In this document: positions 14,725-24,087 of the stretch, one piece after another
How positions within the stretch are numbered: position 1 is the first letter of the stretch
How the letters are laid out: the number at the start of each line of letters is the position of its first letter
NCBI RefSeq assembly: GCF_000331285.1
Contig: NZ_ANFX01000031.1
Location: 1 to 57,424, forward strand
DNA: 57,424 nt
Source of the DNA: Porphyrobacter sp. AAP82
Lineage (GTDB): Bacteria > Pseudomonadota > Alphaproteobacteria > Sphingomonadales > Sphingomonadaceae
Direction: 5' to 3'
Notes under the pieces: model-generated
Told to the model about the DNA's origin: nothing
Seen by the model: the letters and a program-made list of their open reading frames with translations, nothing else
The model's database searches: none
Program-made: the position numbers and the translations under genes

Positions 14725-17535
14725 CTATTCGCCGAAGGTCCGCTGCCACCAGCCGCGGCGCGGCTTGCCTTCATCCCCGGGTGCGGCTTCGTCGGCGGGG
14801 GCTTCGGCCGCCGCTTCTTCTGCCGGAGCCGGTTCGCTCACCTCGGCGGTCGCGGCGGGCGCGGCGTCGGCGACCTTGGCCTTGCGCGGGGCGCGCTTGC
14901 GCTTGGGCTTTTCGGCCGGGGCCTCCGCTTGCGTCGCCGCGGCATCGGCAGCCTCGGCAGCGAGTTCGGGCGCGAGTTCGGCGGGGACTTCCTCCGCGAC
15001 CGGATCTGCCACCTTCTTCTTGCGCGGGGCGCGCACGCGCTTGGGCTTTGCGGCCGGGGCTTCGGCTTCGACCGGGGCTTCAGCCGGGGTTTCAGCCGGG
15101 GCCTCGGCAGGCGCTGCGGCTTCGGCTTCCTCCGGGGAACCGGCGGCAGCTTCGGCTTCGGCTTCGGCTTCGGCAGGCGCGTCCTCGCCGGTCACGGCCT
15201 CGCCGTCATCGTCTTCGGCCTCGCCGTCCTGCGCCTCGCCTTCGCCACCTTCGCGGCGCTTGCGCCCGCGGCCGCCGCGGCGGCGGCGCTTCTTGGGACG
15301 CGCTTCGCCATCGTCACCTTCGGCAGGCGCGCTGTCGCCGCGCTCCTCGCCATCGCTGTCGGGCTCGCCGGCCTCGTCGCCTGCATCACCCGCTTCACCC
15401 GCTTCGCCGTCCTCGCGCTCGCGGCTGCGGCCGCGGCCACCACGCCGGCGCCGGCGCTTCTTCTTGCGGCCGCCGCCGTCCTCGTCCTCGCCATCGCCAT
15501 CGCCGCGCTCGCGGCGGGGCTGGCGGGCTTCGCGCCGGTCGGTTTCGGCATCGGCCTCGTCCTCGGCGAAGTCGTCCTCCTCCTCGGGCAGGTCATCGTC
15601 ATCCTCGTCGACGATCGGTTCGAACTTGGGCGCATGGGTCGGGCGCGGGCCCGCGCTCGACACGCTCATCTTCGCGCCTTCGTCCTCGCCTTCGGGCACG
15701 ACTTCGACGCTGACGCCGTAGCGCTGTTCGATCTCGACGAGGTCGGCGCGCTTTTCGTTGAGGAGATAGATCGCCGCCTCGGTGCTCGCCGCAAGGCGGA
15801 TCTGCGTACCCTTGCCGCGCGCCGCCTCGTCCTCGATGAGACGCAGCGCCGAAAGGCCGGCGGACGATGCGGTGCGCACCAGGCCCGTGCCGTCGCAATG
15901 CGGGCAGGACCGGGTGGTCGCTTCGAGCACCCCGGTGCGCAGCCGCTGGCGGCTCATTTCCATGAGCCCGAACGAGCTGATCCGGCCGACCTGGATGCGC
16001 GCGCGATCGTTCTTGAGCGCGTCCTTCATCGCCTTCTCGACCTTGCGGACGTTGGAGGGGTACTCCATGTCGATGAAGTCGATGACGACGAGGCCCGCCA
16101 TGTCGCGCAGGCGCAGCTGGCGGGCGATCTCGCGCGCGGCTTCGAGGTTGGTGTGGAGCGCGGTCGCCTCGATCCCGTGCTCCTTGGTGGAGCGCCCGGA
16201 GTTGATGTCGATCGACACCAGCGCCTCGGTCGGGTTGATGATGAGATAGCCGCCCGATTTGAGCTGCACCATCGGATCATACATCGCGCGCAGCTGGTCT
16301 TCGGCGCCATAGCGCTGGAACAGCGGCACGGGGTCCGAATAGGCCTTCACCCGCCGCGCGTGGCTGGGCATCAGCAGCTTCATGAAGGCCTTGGCCGACT
16401 TGTAGCCTTCCTCGCCCTCGACGACGACTTCCTCGATGTCCTTGTTGTAGATGTCGCGGATCGCGCGCTTGATAAGATCGCTGTCCGAATGGATCAGCGC
16501 GGGCGCGACCGAGGCGAGGGTGTTCTCGCGGATCTCGTCCCAGACGCGGGCGAGGTAATCGAAGTCGCGCTTGATCTCGGGCTTGGTGCGGCTCATGCCG
16601 GCGGTGCGGACGATGAGGCCCATGGTCTTGGGCAGCTTGAGGTCGGAGACCATGTCCTTCAAGCGCTTGCGATCGCTGGTCGAGCTGATCTTGCGGCTGA
16701 TCCCGCCGCCGTGCGAGGAGTTGGGCATCAGCACGGTGTAGCGGCCGGCGAGGCTGAGATAGGTGGTCAGCGCCGCGCCCTTGTTGCCGCGCTCTTCCTT
16801 GACGACCTGAACGAGCAGCACCTGGCGGCGCTGGATGACGTCCTGGATCTTGTAGCGGCGGCGCAGCGCCATGCGCTTGGCGCGCACTTCGTCGACCTGC
16901 TTGGCGCGGCTGCGGCCGCCCTTGCCGTCGCCGCCCTTGTCGCCCCCCCTGTCGCCGCGCCCGCCCTGACGGCGGCGCCCACGGCCACGGCCGCGACGTT
17001 CCTCGGCCCCTTCGCTGTCTTCGGCGGATTCCTCGGCGCCGTCCTCGTCAGCGCCGTCGTCCTCGTCGGAGGCGCCGCCTTCGATGGTGGCGACATCGTC
17101 CTTGTCGGAGGTGTCGACTTCCTCGACGCCGTTCTCGGCGAAGTCCTCGGCGAGCGCTTCGCCGCTGTCGTCCTCGGCGTCATATTCGGCGCCGGGCGCG
17201 ATGCCTTCGTCCTCTTCCTCGGCGCGCAGGCGTTCTTCTTCCTCGGCTGCCTCGGCCTCTTCGGCGAGCAGGGCGTCACGGTCGGCCTTGGGGATCTGGT
17301 AATAGTCGGGGTGGATTTCGCTGAAGGCGAGGAAGCCGTGGCGATTGCCGCCGAAGTCGACGAATGCCGCCTGTAGCGAGGGTTCGACCCGGGTTACCTT
17401 GGCGAGATAGATATTGCCCTTGATCTGCTTGTGTTCGGCAGATTCGAAGTCGAATTCCTCAATCCGGTTGCCTTGCAGAACCGCCACCCGGGTTTCTTCC
17501 GGGTGGCGCGCATCGATAAGCATGCGCGTTGCCAT
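14725..17535 (-). CDS. rne: Ribonuclease E/G
   Basis: A 936-residue endoribonuclease that starts mRNA decay and matures rRNA/tRNA. It starts at MATRMLIDARHPEETRVAV. The S1 domain (about residues 35-190) is split by an insertion of more than 100 residues that is first acidic (Glu/Asp runs) and then Arg/Gly-rich, as in other alphaproteobacterial RNase E proteins. The catalytic core has GLIVRTAG, VSIDINSG and VVIDFIDME (metal-binding Asp residues) and the zinc-link motif CPHCDGTG. The C-terminal roughly 300 residues are low-complexity alternating acidic, RRRRGGRGR-type and Ala/Pro/Glu stretches, which would form the degradosome/RNA-binding scaffold. It is divergent from the amidase across 425 bases. 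Confidence 0.95.
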   Translation of the reverse strand: MATRMLIDARHPEETRVAVLQGNRIEEFDFESAEHKQIKGNIYLAKVTRVEPSLQAAFVDFGGNRHGFLAFSEIHPDYYQIPKADRDALLAEEAEAAEEEERLRAEEEDEGIAPGAEYDAEDDSGEALAEDFAENGVEEVDTSDKDDVATIEGGASDEDDGADEDGAEESAEDSEGAEERRGRGRGRRRQGGRGDRGGDKGGDGKGGRSRAKQVDEVRAKRMALRRRYKIQDVIQRRQVLLVQVVKEERGNKGAALTTYLSLAGRYTVLMPNSSHGGGISRKISSTSDRKRLKDMVSDLKLPKTMGLIVRTAGMSRTKPEIKRDFDYLARVWDEIRENTLASVAPALIHSDSDLIKRAIRDIYNKDIEEVVVEGEEGYKSAKAFMKLLMPSHARRVKAYSDPVPLFQRYGAEDQLRAMYDPMVQLKSGGYLIINPTEALVSIDINSGRSTKEHGIEATALHTNLEAAREIARQLRLRDMAGLVVIDFIDMEYPSNVRKVEKAMKDALKNDRARIQVGRISSFGLMEMSRQRLRTGVLEATTRSCPHCDGTGLVRTASSAGLSALRLIEDEAARGKGTQIRLAASTEAAIYLLNEKRADLVEIEQRYGVSVEVVPEGEDEGAKMSVSSAGPRPTHAPKFEPIVDEDDDDLPEEEDDFAEDEADAETDRREARQPRRERGDGDGEDEDGGGRKKKRRRRRGGRGRSREREDGEAGEAGDAGDEAGEPDSDGEERGDSAPAEGDDGEARPKKRRRRGGRGRKRREGGEGEAQDGEAEDDDGEAVTGEDAPAEAEAEAEAAAGSPEEAEAAAPAEAPAETPAEAPVEAEAPAAKPKRVRAPRKKKVADPVAEEVPAELAPELAAEAADAAATQAEAPAEKPKRKRAPRKAKVADAAPAATAEVSEPAPAEEAAAEAPADEAAPGDEGKPRRGWWQRTFGE

Positions 17536-17960
17536 TGAAATGTCTCCATGCGCCCGGCCTTGACCGCGAGGGGTCTGAAAGGGGGCGCGCATATTGTGGT
17601 GAGCCGGCGCGCCCGAGGGCCTTGCCGGAAGGGATAATCGCGCTGTGGGCGCCGAAGGCACCTGGCGCGAAGCTCGTGTCTGCAATGGCGAGCGTGCGGC
17701 CAGGCGCCGCGCCTTCTCCCGCAACACCGCACCGGCGCAAAGCGCGCGTGGTGCTGGTTGTCCGGGAAAAGCGATCTGTCACTGCATCAACCTGTATTGA
17801 GCCGGAGTGCGAAGAATATCGCGTCCACCGGACAAGAGGCGGGCAAGGAAACGCCGCAGCGCCCTGATCCGGCCTCTATGACAACAGCGCTAGCACTGTG
17901 GGGCGCACCCCGCAACTCTATTGCGTTTGCTTGCGCCAAGAACGTAAGCCGCAAACCGCA
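17536..17960. other. 425-base divergent intergenic region, rne / amidase
   Basis: No convincing gene is seen. It must hold the promoter and 5' untranslated region of rne (minus strand) and the promoter of the amidase (plus strand). I could not assign -35/-10 boxes with confidence. An 8-base inverted repeat, TTGTCCGG (17758-17765) with CCGGACAA (17828-17835), is present but widely spaced. A long rne leader would fit the leader-based autoregulation known for E. coli rne, but nothing in the sequence proves it. Confidence 0.5.
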
Positions 17961-18866
17961 ATGAGTTATCGCACCCTTCTCGTGATCATTCTGCTCGTGC
18001 CGGCGCTGCTGCTGGGCGGCGCGAAGGCGCTGGGCGTGACCCTTCCGGTGCCGATCTGGGGGCGCGACTATGTGCTGCGTTTCGCCTTCGCGGGCGAGGC
18101 TGCCGCGCCGCTCGAACTGCCGCGCGTCGAGGGAGCCGATGATCCCTCGCGCCCGCTGGTGGTGATCGATGCCGGGCACGGCGGGCGCGATCCCGGGGCG
18201 GTCGGCATGGATGCGGATGGCAAGCGCTTCGAGGAAAAGGCGATCACGCTCGCCATCGCGCTCGCGCTGCGCGACGCATTGCTGGAACAGGGCGGGGTGC
18301 GCGTGGCGCTGACCCGCGCCGATGATCGCATCGTGCCGCTCCCCCACCGGCCCGAAATCGCCCGGCTGCTCGAGGCCGACCTGTTCATCTCGATCCACGC
18401 CGACAGCGCCGGGGGACAGAACGATGCGGTCAGCGGGGCGAGCATCTACACCCTCTCCAGCGAGGCTTCGAGCGAGGCGGCAGCGCGTTTTGCCGCGCGC
18501 GAGAACGATGCCGACCGATTGAACGGCATCACCATCGCGGGCGCGAGCAGGGATGTCAGCGCCATTCTGGTCGAGCTCTCGCAGCAGCGCACCCAGGAGG
18601 ACGCGCTGGCCTTCGCGTCACTGGTGCTGCGCGAGGGCGAGAGCGCGCTCGCTTTCGTCCCGCAGCCGCGCCGCGCGGCGGCGCTTGCGGTGCTGCGCGC
18701 GCCTGACGTGCCCTCTGTGCTGTTCGAAAGCGGCTTCGTCACCAACGGCAATGACCGCGCGCGGCTGACCACGCCGGAGGGCCGCGCGCGATATGCCGGC
18801 GTGCTGGCGCGCGCGGTGCGCGTGTTCTTCGCGCGGCGCGCCGATGGCTTGCAAGGCGGGGAATAG
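17961..18866 (+). CDS. N-acetylmuramoyl-L-alanine amidase (Amidase_3)
   Basis: A 301-residue zinc amidase that cleaves the stem peptide from peptidoglycan glycan strands during cell separation. It has an N-terminal hydrophobic segment (residues 5-24), either a signal peptide or a membrane anchor. Zinc/catalytic motifs are VIDAGHGGRDPGAVG (first His), FEEKAITLAIA (Glu) and FISIHADSA (second His). The closing SVLFESGFVTN segment supplies the catalytic Glu. It lacks an AMIN domain. It is followed after 54 bases by PBP1a; the two form a cell-wall pair. Confidence 0.9.
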   Translation: MSYRTLLVIILLVPALLLGGAKALGVTLPVPIWGRDYVLRFAFAGEAAAPLELPRVEGADDPSRPLVVIDAGHGGRDPGAVGMDADGKRFEEKAITLAIALALRDALLEQGGVRVALTRADDRIVPLPHRPEIARLLEADLFISIHADSAGGQNDAVSGASIYTLSSEASSEAAARFAARENDADRLNGITIAGASRDVSAILVELSQQRTQEDALAFASLVLREGESALAFVPQPRRAAALAVLRAPDVPSVLFESGFVTNGNDRARLTTPEGRARYAGVLARAVRVFFARRADGLQGGE

Positions 18867-18920
18867 CCTCGCAAACCCGCTAGCCTTGGCGCGCCCCCGC
18901 GTGCTAGTTGCGGCCCCTTG

Positions 18921-21452
18921 ATGACCGAGACCACCCCGCCTGCCTCCGGCCAGCTTTCGACGCCGCAATCGAATTGGGCCTACCTGCGCTACCGCGTCAA
19001 CCGCGATGCGAGCGCGGGCCTTGCGTGGTTTTCCGCGCGCTGGAAGCAGAGCCGGCTGTTCCGGATCGCCGCGGTTCTCCTGGGCACGTTTCTCGCGCTG
19101 TGGATCGCGCTGTTCGTGTGGCTGGCGAGCGATCTGCCCGAGGCCGAGCAATTGCTCACCTACGAAACCCCGCTGCCCACCGTGGTGCGCGGGGTGGATG
19201 GCGAGATCGTCCATTCCTATGCCCGCGAGCGCCGCGTCCAGCTGCAATTTGCCGATTTTCCGCAAAAGCTGATCGACGCCTATCTCGCGGCCGAGGACAA
19301 GACCTTCTTCAGCCACGGCGGCATCGATTTCCTCGGCACGGCCAATGCGGTGTTCGATTACGCGATCAAGTTCGGATCGGGCGAGCGCGCGGTGGGCGGG
19401 TCGACCATCACCCAGCAAGTCGCCAAGAATCTCCTGCTTGGCGATGAATATTCGGTCACCCGCAAATTGAAGGAAATGATCCTTGCCGGCCGCATCGAAC
19501 AGGTGCTGACCAAGCAGGAGATCCTCGAGCTTTACCTCAATGAAATCCCGCTCGGGCGGCGCTCGTTCGGGGTGCAGGCGGCCGCGCGCGCCTATTTCGA
19601 CAAGGATGTCGACCAGCTCCAGCTGCACGAGATGGCCTTCCTTGCGATCCTGCCCAAGGCACCCGAGCGCTACGGGCGCAAGGGCCAGGAACAGGCCGCG
19701 CTCGAACGGCGCAACTTCGTGCTCGACCAGATGGAGAAGAACGGCTTCATCACCGGATCGGAACGCCGCGCGGCGGCCGCGCAGCCGCTCGGCCTTGTCA
19801 CCCAGCGCCGCGAACGCAGCGTCGATGCCGGCTATTTCCTCGAGGAGGTGCGCCGCGAGCTCATCACCCGCTTCGGCGAGACCGCAGAGACGGGCCCGAA
19901 CTCGGTCTATGCGGGCGGGCTGTGGGTGCGCACCAGCCTCGATCCGCAGGTCCAGCTTGCCGCGCGCGATGCCCTGCGCGAGGGGCTGCTGCGCTATCAT
20001 GGCGGGCGCGCCTGGGCAGGGCCGATCGCGACGCTCGATCTGAGCGAGGGCAACTGGGCCAGCCAGCTGCAATCCTCCCCCCTCGGGATCAGCTACAAGG
20101 ACTGGCGCGTCGGCGTGGTCACGCGGCGCAGCGGGCAGAGCGCGACCATCGGCTTTGCCGACGGCAAGGAGGCCCCGCTGATCGGGCTGCCCAACAACCT
20201 GAAGTCTGGCGACGTGATCGCGGCGAGCCCCTCGGGTGGCGGCTTTGCGGTGCGCACCATCCCCGAGGCGCAGGGCGCGCTGGTGGTGGAGCAGGCCCAG
20301 ACCGGCCGGGTGATGGCGATGCAGGGCGGCTTCGACAACCGCCTGTCGGACTTCAACCGCGCAACCCAGGCCAACCGCCAGCCGGGCTCGACCATCAAGC
20401 CCTTCGTCTATGCGGCGGGGCTCGACGACGGGATGACCCCCTCGACCCAGATCGATAATTCGCGGTTCTGCTATTACCAGGGCGCCAACCTCGGCGAGAA
20501 GTGCATTCGCGGATCGGGCAGCGGCGGGCAGCATCCGATGCGCTTCGGCCTCGAACAGTCGCAGAACATCATGACCGTGCAGATCGGGATGACCGCAGGC
20601 ATGCCCAATGTGGTCAAGGAGATCGAGAATCTCGGGATCGGCAAGTTCCCGGCCTATCCCTCGACCGCGCTGGGGGCGGGGGAGACCACGCTGGTCAAGA
20701 TGGTCGCGGCCTATTCCGCGCTCGCCAACCATGGCCGGCTCAACCCGCCGACGCTGATCGACTATGTGCAGGACCGCCGCGGCAAGGTGCTGTGGCGCGC
20801 CGATGCGCGCGAGTGCCGCGGGTGCAACATGGCGAAGTGGGACGGCAAGCCGATGCCGCGCTTCGGCGTGATGGGCGCCCAGGCGATGGACCCGCGCACT
20901 GCCTTCCAGGTGATGCACATGCTGCGCGGTGCGGTGAGCCGGGGCACGGCGACCGTCCTCAACTCGCTCGGCCTGCCGCTGTTCGGCAAGACCGGGACGA
21001 CGACCGGCCCCAAGGACGTGTGGTTCATCGGCGGCACCCAGACGATGATCGCGGGCGCTTACGTGGGCTTCGACCAGCCGCGCAACATGGGCGGCTATGC
21101 CTATGGCGGCACGATTGCCGCGCCGATCATCAAGAGCCTGATCGAGAAGACCCGCCCGAGGTGGTCCGATCTTCCCCCCGTCGCCCCGACCGGCGTCAGG
21201 ATGGTGCGGATCGACCGGCGTTCGGGCAAGCGGGTGTTCGATGGCTGGCCGACCGATGATCCCAAGTCGGCGATCATCTGGGAGGCCTTCAAGCCCGATA
21301 CCGAGCCCGAGCGCTACACGCGCCAGGACGCCATCGCCGCCAAGCGCAACGAGATCCTCGCGCTGATTCGCGCCGGCCGGCAAAGCGCGGCCGCAGCCGT
21401 GGTCGATGCGCCGGAAGAGGGCAGTTTCGTCGAGGAGGGCGGCATTGACTGA
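18921..21452 (+). CDS. mrcA: Penicillin-binding protein 1A, bifunctional transglycosylase/transpeptidase
   Basis: An 843-residue class A PBP that polymerises and cross-links peptidoglycan in the periplasm. One N-terminal membrane anchor lies near residues 50-73. The glycosyltransferase domain has AAEDKTFFSHGG (catalytic Glu), GGSTITQQVAKN and RKLKEMILA. The transpeptidase domain has the SxxK box in QPGSTIKPF, an SxN box in LEQSQNIMT, and KTG in LFGKTGTTTGPKD. A 1A-specific OB-like insertion separates the two catalytic domains. ATG 18921 is preferred to a TTG three bases earlier. Confidence 0.95.
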   Translation: MTETTPPASGQLSTPQSNWAYLRYRVNRDASAGLAWFSARWKQSRLFRIAAVLLGTFLALWIALFVWLASDLPEAEQLLTYETPLPTVVRGVDGEIVHSYARERRVQLQFADFPQKLIDAYLAAEDKTFFSHGGIDFLGTANAVFDYAIKFGSGERAVGGSTITQQVAKNLLLGDEYSVTRKLKEMILAGRIEQVLTKQEILELYLNEIPLGRRSFGVQAAARAYFDKDVDQLQLHEMAFLAILPKAPERYGRKGQEQAALERRNFVLDQMEKNGFITGSERRAAAAQPLGLVTQRRERSVDAGYFLEEVRRELITRFGETAETGPNSVYAGGLWVRTSLDPQVQLAARDALREGLLRYHGGRAWAGPIATLDLSEGNWASQLQSSPLGISYKDWRVGVVTRRSGQSATIGFADGKEAPLIGLPNNLKSGDVIAASPSGGGFAVRTIPEAQGALVVEQAQTGRVMAMQGGFDNRLSDFNRATQANRQPGSTIKPFVYAAGLDDGMTPSTQIDNSRFCYYQGANLGEKCIRGSGSGGQHPMRFGLEQSQNIMTVQIGMTAGMPNVVKEIENLGIGKFPAYPSTALGAGETTLVKMVAAYSALANHGRLNPPTLIDYVQDRRGKVLWRADARECRGCNMAKWDGKPMPRFGVMGAQAMDPRTAFQVMHMLRGAVSRGTATVLNSLGLPLFGKTGTTTGPKDVWFIGGTQTMIAGAYVGFDQPRNMGGYAYGGTIAAPIIKSLIEKTRPRWSDLPPVAPTGVRMVRIDRRSGKRVFDGWPTDDPKSAIIWEAFKPDTEPERYTRQDAIAAKRNEILALIRAGRQSAAAAVVDAPEEGSFVEEGGID

Positions 21453-21507
21453 CGTGCTGCCCGCGCTTGGCCGGAACCGCCGGGCCGCCTTGCGGGTTGG
21501 AGAGGGC

Positions 21508-22038
21508 ATGAACCGCTCGCTCTTCAAGACCCTCGCCGCGCTCGCCATGGCCGCGCTCGCCGTCACCAGCGCCTCGGCCGAACTCGCGCAAGGCGCCAGG
21601 GCCCCGGCCTTCACCACCAAGGCCGCGCTCGCCGGCAAGGTGTTCGGGTTCAACCTCAAGGCGGCGCTCGCCAAGGGGCCGGTGGTGCTCTATTTCTACC
21701 CCAAGGCCTTCACCCAAGGCTGCACGCTCGAAGCCAACGCCTTTGCCGAGGCGATGCCCCAGTTCAAGGCAGCCGGCGCGAGCGTCATCGGGATGTCGGC
21801 CGACGATATCGGGACCCTCAAGGATTTCAGCCGCAAGGAATGCCGCGATGCCTTTCCCGTCGGCGTCGCCTCGCCGGCCATCGCCAAGGCCTATGACGTG
21901 GCGATGGCTTCGGGCATGACGCGCCGCACCTCCTACGTGATCGCGCGGGATGGCCGGATCGTCGCGGTCCATGCCAATGCCGACTACCGCGATCATGTCG
22001 CCAGGACGCTGGCGGCGGTGCGGGCGCTCAAGAAGTAG
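21508..22038 (+). CDS. Exported peroxiredoxin (BCP/PrxQ-like)
   Basis: A 176-residue thiol peroxidase. The first 24 residues form a signal peptide (MNRSLFKT, Ala/Leu core, SASA-ELAQG), so it should act in the periplasm. The thioredoxin-fold active site is VVLYFYPKAFTQGCTLEA, with the peroxidatic Cys in TxxC context; a second Cys in RKECRDAF could be the resolving residue. The start ATG 21508 is supported by GGAGAGGG just upstream (about 21499-21506). It begins 55 bases after PBP1a. Confidence 0.85.
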   Translation: MNRSLFKTLAALAMAALAVTSASAELAQGARAPAFTTKAALAGKVFGFNLKAALAKGPVVLYFYPKAFTQGCTLEANAFAEAMPQFKAAGASVIGMSADDIGTLKDFSRKECRDAFPVGVASPAIAKAYDVAMASGMTRRTSYVIARDGRIVAVHANADYRDHVARTLAAVRALKK

Positions 22039-22123
22039 CAGACGGGCCGCTGCCGCTTTACAATCGCGCCTGCAACGCTAAGCGCGTCGCCCACACTGGC
22101 TTTACGCGATGAAGGACTGACCG

Positions 22124-23251
22124 ATGCGGGCCGAGGCCCAGGCTACCATCAACCGGATCGAGGCGGCGCTCGCGCTGGTGCGCCTGTCGCTCGACTGGGA
22201 CCGCGCGCTGCGCCGCCTCGACGAACTCAACGCGCGGGTGCAGGACCCGAACCTGTGGGACAATCCCAAGCAGGCGCAGGCGATCAGCCGCGAGCAGAAG
22301 ACGCTCGAGACGGCGGTCAACACGGTGAACGAGATCGCCGCCGAAATGGCCGACGCGATCGAGTTCATCGCCATGGGCGAGGCCGAGGGCGAGGAGGGAA
22401 TCGTCGAGGACGGTCTCGCCACGCTCGCCGCGCTCGCCGACCGGGCCGATGCCGACAAGGTCCAGGCGCTGCTTTCGGGCGAGGCGGACGGCAACGACAC
22501 CTATCTCGAAATCCACGCCGGCGCGGGCGGCACCGAGAGCCAGGACTGGGCGGAAATGCTCTTCCGCATGTATGGCCGCTGGGCCGAACGGCGCGGCTTC
22601 AAGGTCGAGACGGTCGAATATCAGGCGGGCGAACAGGCCGGGATCAAGTCGGCGACGCTGCTGATCAAGGGCGAGGGCGCTTACGGCTACGCCAAGACCG
22701 AAAGCGGCGTCCACCGCCTCGTCCGCATCAGCCCCTATGACAGCTCGGCGCGGCGCCACACCTCCTTTTCGAGCGTGTGGGTGTTCCCGGTGATCGATGA
22801 CAGCTTCGAGATCGACATCAATCCCGCCGACCTCAAGATCGACACCTACCGCGCGTCAGGTGCCGGCGGCCAGCACGTCAACACCACCGATTCGGCGGTG
22901 CGCATCACCCACCAGCCGACCGGGATCGTGGTGGCGAGCCAGCAGGACCGCAGCCAGCACAAGAACCGCGAAATCGCGATGAACATGCTCAAGGCGCGGC
23001 TTTACGAGGCCGAAATGCGCGCGCGCGAGGAAGCCGCCAGCGCCGAACACTCGGCCAAGAGCGACATTGGCTGGGGCCACCAGATCCGCTCCTACGTCTT
23101 GCAGCCCTACCAGATGGTCAAGGACCTGCGCACCGGGGTGGTCTCGAACACGCCCGATGCGGTGCTCGACGGGGCGATCGACCCCTTCATCTCGGCCGCG
23201 CTCGCCCAGCGGGTGACGGGCGAGAAGGTCGAGATCGAGGACGTCGAGTAG
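22124..23251 (+). CDS. prfB: Peptide chain release factor 2
   Basis: A 375-residue class I release factor that reads UGA and UAA. The GGQ motif (GAGGQHVNTTDSAVRITH) enters the peptidyl-transferase centre. The position of the SPF anticodon-like tripeptide is occupied by SPY (ISPYDSSARRHTSF), a variant I associate with alphaproteobacteria. The frame is uninterrupted from ATG 22124, with no in-frame TGA near codon 26, so the programmed frameshift of E. coli prfB is absent. A TACAAT box at 22059-22064 could be a -10 element, but no good -35 accompanies it. Confidence 0.95.
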   Translation: MRAEAQATINRIEAALALVRLSLDWDRALRRLDELNARVQDPNLWDNPKQAQAISREQKTLETAVNTVNEIAAEMADAIEFIAMGEAEGEEGIVEDGLATLAALADRADADKVQALLSGEADGNDTYLEIHAGAGGTESQDWAEMLFRMYGRWAERRGFKVETVEYQAGEQAGIKSATLLIKGEGAYGYAKTESGVHRLVRISPYDSSARRHTSFSSVWVFPVIDDSFEIDINPADLKIDTYRASGAGGQHVNTTDSAVRITHQPTGIVVASQQDRSQHKNREIAMNMLKARLYEAEMRAREEAASAEHSAKSDIGWGHQIRSYVLQPYQMVKDLRTGVVSNTPDAVLDGAIDPFISAALAQRVTGEKVEIEDVE

Positions 23252-23261
23252 GCGCGGCGCG

Positions 23262-23993
23262 ATGCTCCCGCGGCCTCTCGCAATCGCGCTTGCCGCGCTG
23301 CCCGCAGCGGTGCTGCTCGCCGGCTGCGATCCGTTCGCGCCGGCGACTTCGGACCGACCCGAGACCGCGCTCGAATTTCCCGCGCCCGACCGGCCGGTGG
23401 CGGCAGTCGTCTCCAACCAGTTCTCCAACGAGGACGCGCGCGAGGGGCGCAACGAGGCCAAGGTGGTGATGGACCTGGCTGACCTGCGCCCGGGGATGAC
23501 GGTCGCCGATATCGGCGCGGGCGAGGGCTACTACACGGTGCGCCTTGCCGAACGCGTCGGCGCCGATGGCCGCGTGCTGGCGCAGGATATCAGCCGCGAG
23601 GCCCTCGACCGGTTGGGGCGAAGGGTCGAGCGCGAGCGGCTCGAAAATATCTCGATCAAGTTCGGCGATACCGACAACCCGCAGCTTCCGCCCGACAGTT
23701 TCGACCGGATCTTCATGGTGCACATGTACCACGAGGTGACCGAGCCCTATGCCTTCCTGTGGAACATGTGGCCCGCGCTCAATGCGGGCGGGCAGATCGT
23801 GGTCGTGGAAAGCGATAGCCCCGTCGGCCGTCACGGCCTGCCGCACACGGTGCTGTTCTGCGAGTTCGAGGCGATCGGCTATGTGCTGGTCGAATATATC
23901 GAGCGGCCTGATATCAAGGGCTATTTCGCGCGTTTCGAGCGCGGGGCCAAGCGCACCGATCCCAAGGCGATCAGGGTCTGCGATGCGGGCTGA
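23262..23993 (+). CDS. Lipoprotein with a SAM-dependent methyltransferase fold
   Basis: A 243-residue protein. The N-terminus is a lipoprotein signal: basic MLPRPL, hydrophobic core and a lipobox VLLAGC, with Cys at about residue 22. It continues into a complete class I methyltransferase domain: TVADIGAGEGYYTVRLAE (motif I), VLAQDIS, DNPQLPPDSFDRIFMVHMYHE and NAGGQIVVVESDSP. Finding a cytosolic-type methyltransferase on an exported lipoprotein is odd, because S-adenosylmethionine is not expected in the periplasm. The fold may have another role, or the Cys may be part of an uncleaved anchor. It starts 10 bases after prfB. Confidence 0.78.
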   Translation: MLPRPLAIALAALPAAVLLAGCDPFAPATSDRPETALEFPAPDRPVAAVVSNQFSNEDAREGRNEAKVVMDLADLRPGMTVADIGAGEGYYTVRLAERVGADGRVLAQDISREALDRLGRRVERERLENISIKFGDTDNPQLPPDSFDRIFMVHMYHEVTEPYAFLWNMWPALNAGGQIVVVESDSPVGRHGLPHTVLFCEFEAIGYVLVEYIERPDIKGYFARFERGAKRTDPKAIRVCDAG

Positions 23994-24087
23994 GCGCGGG
24001 CAGGGCCGCAAGGTTGCGGCGCGCGGCGAGTGACACTATGGCAAGATTTGGAAATACCGCGCCACAGGGGCGCAAAGGGGATCTTCA

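Noticed and set aside
14713..17376. Long uninterrupted plus-strand frame opposite rne
   Set aside because: It is the antisense shadow of a very GC-rich, codon-biased gene; the minus strand encodes a complete RNase E with its own start and terminator.
17758..17835. TTGTCCGG/CCGGACAA as an operator between rne and amidase
   Set aside because: Eight-base arms 62 bases apart can arise by chance in this composition; no second copy supports it.
22124..22250. Programmed frameshift in prfB
   Set aside because: The frame is open throughout the first codons with no in-frame TGA or slippery CTT TGA C.
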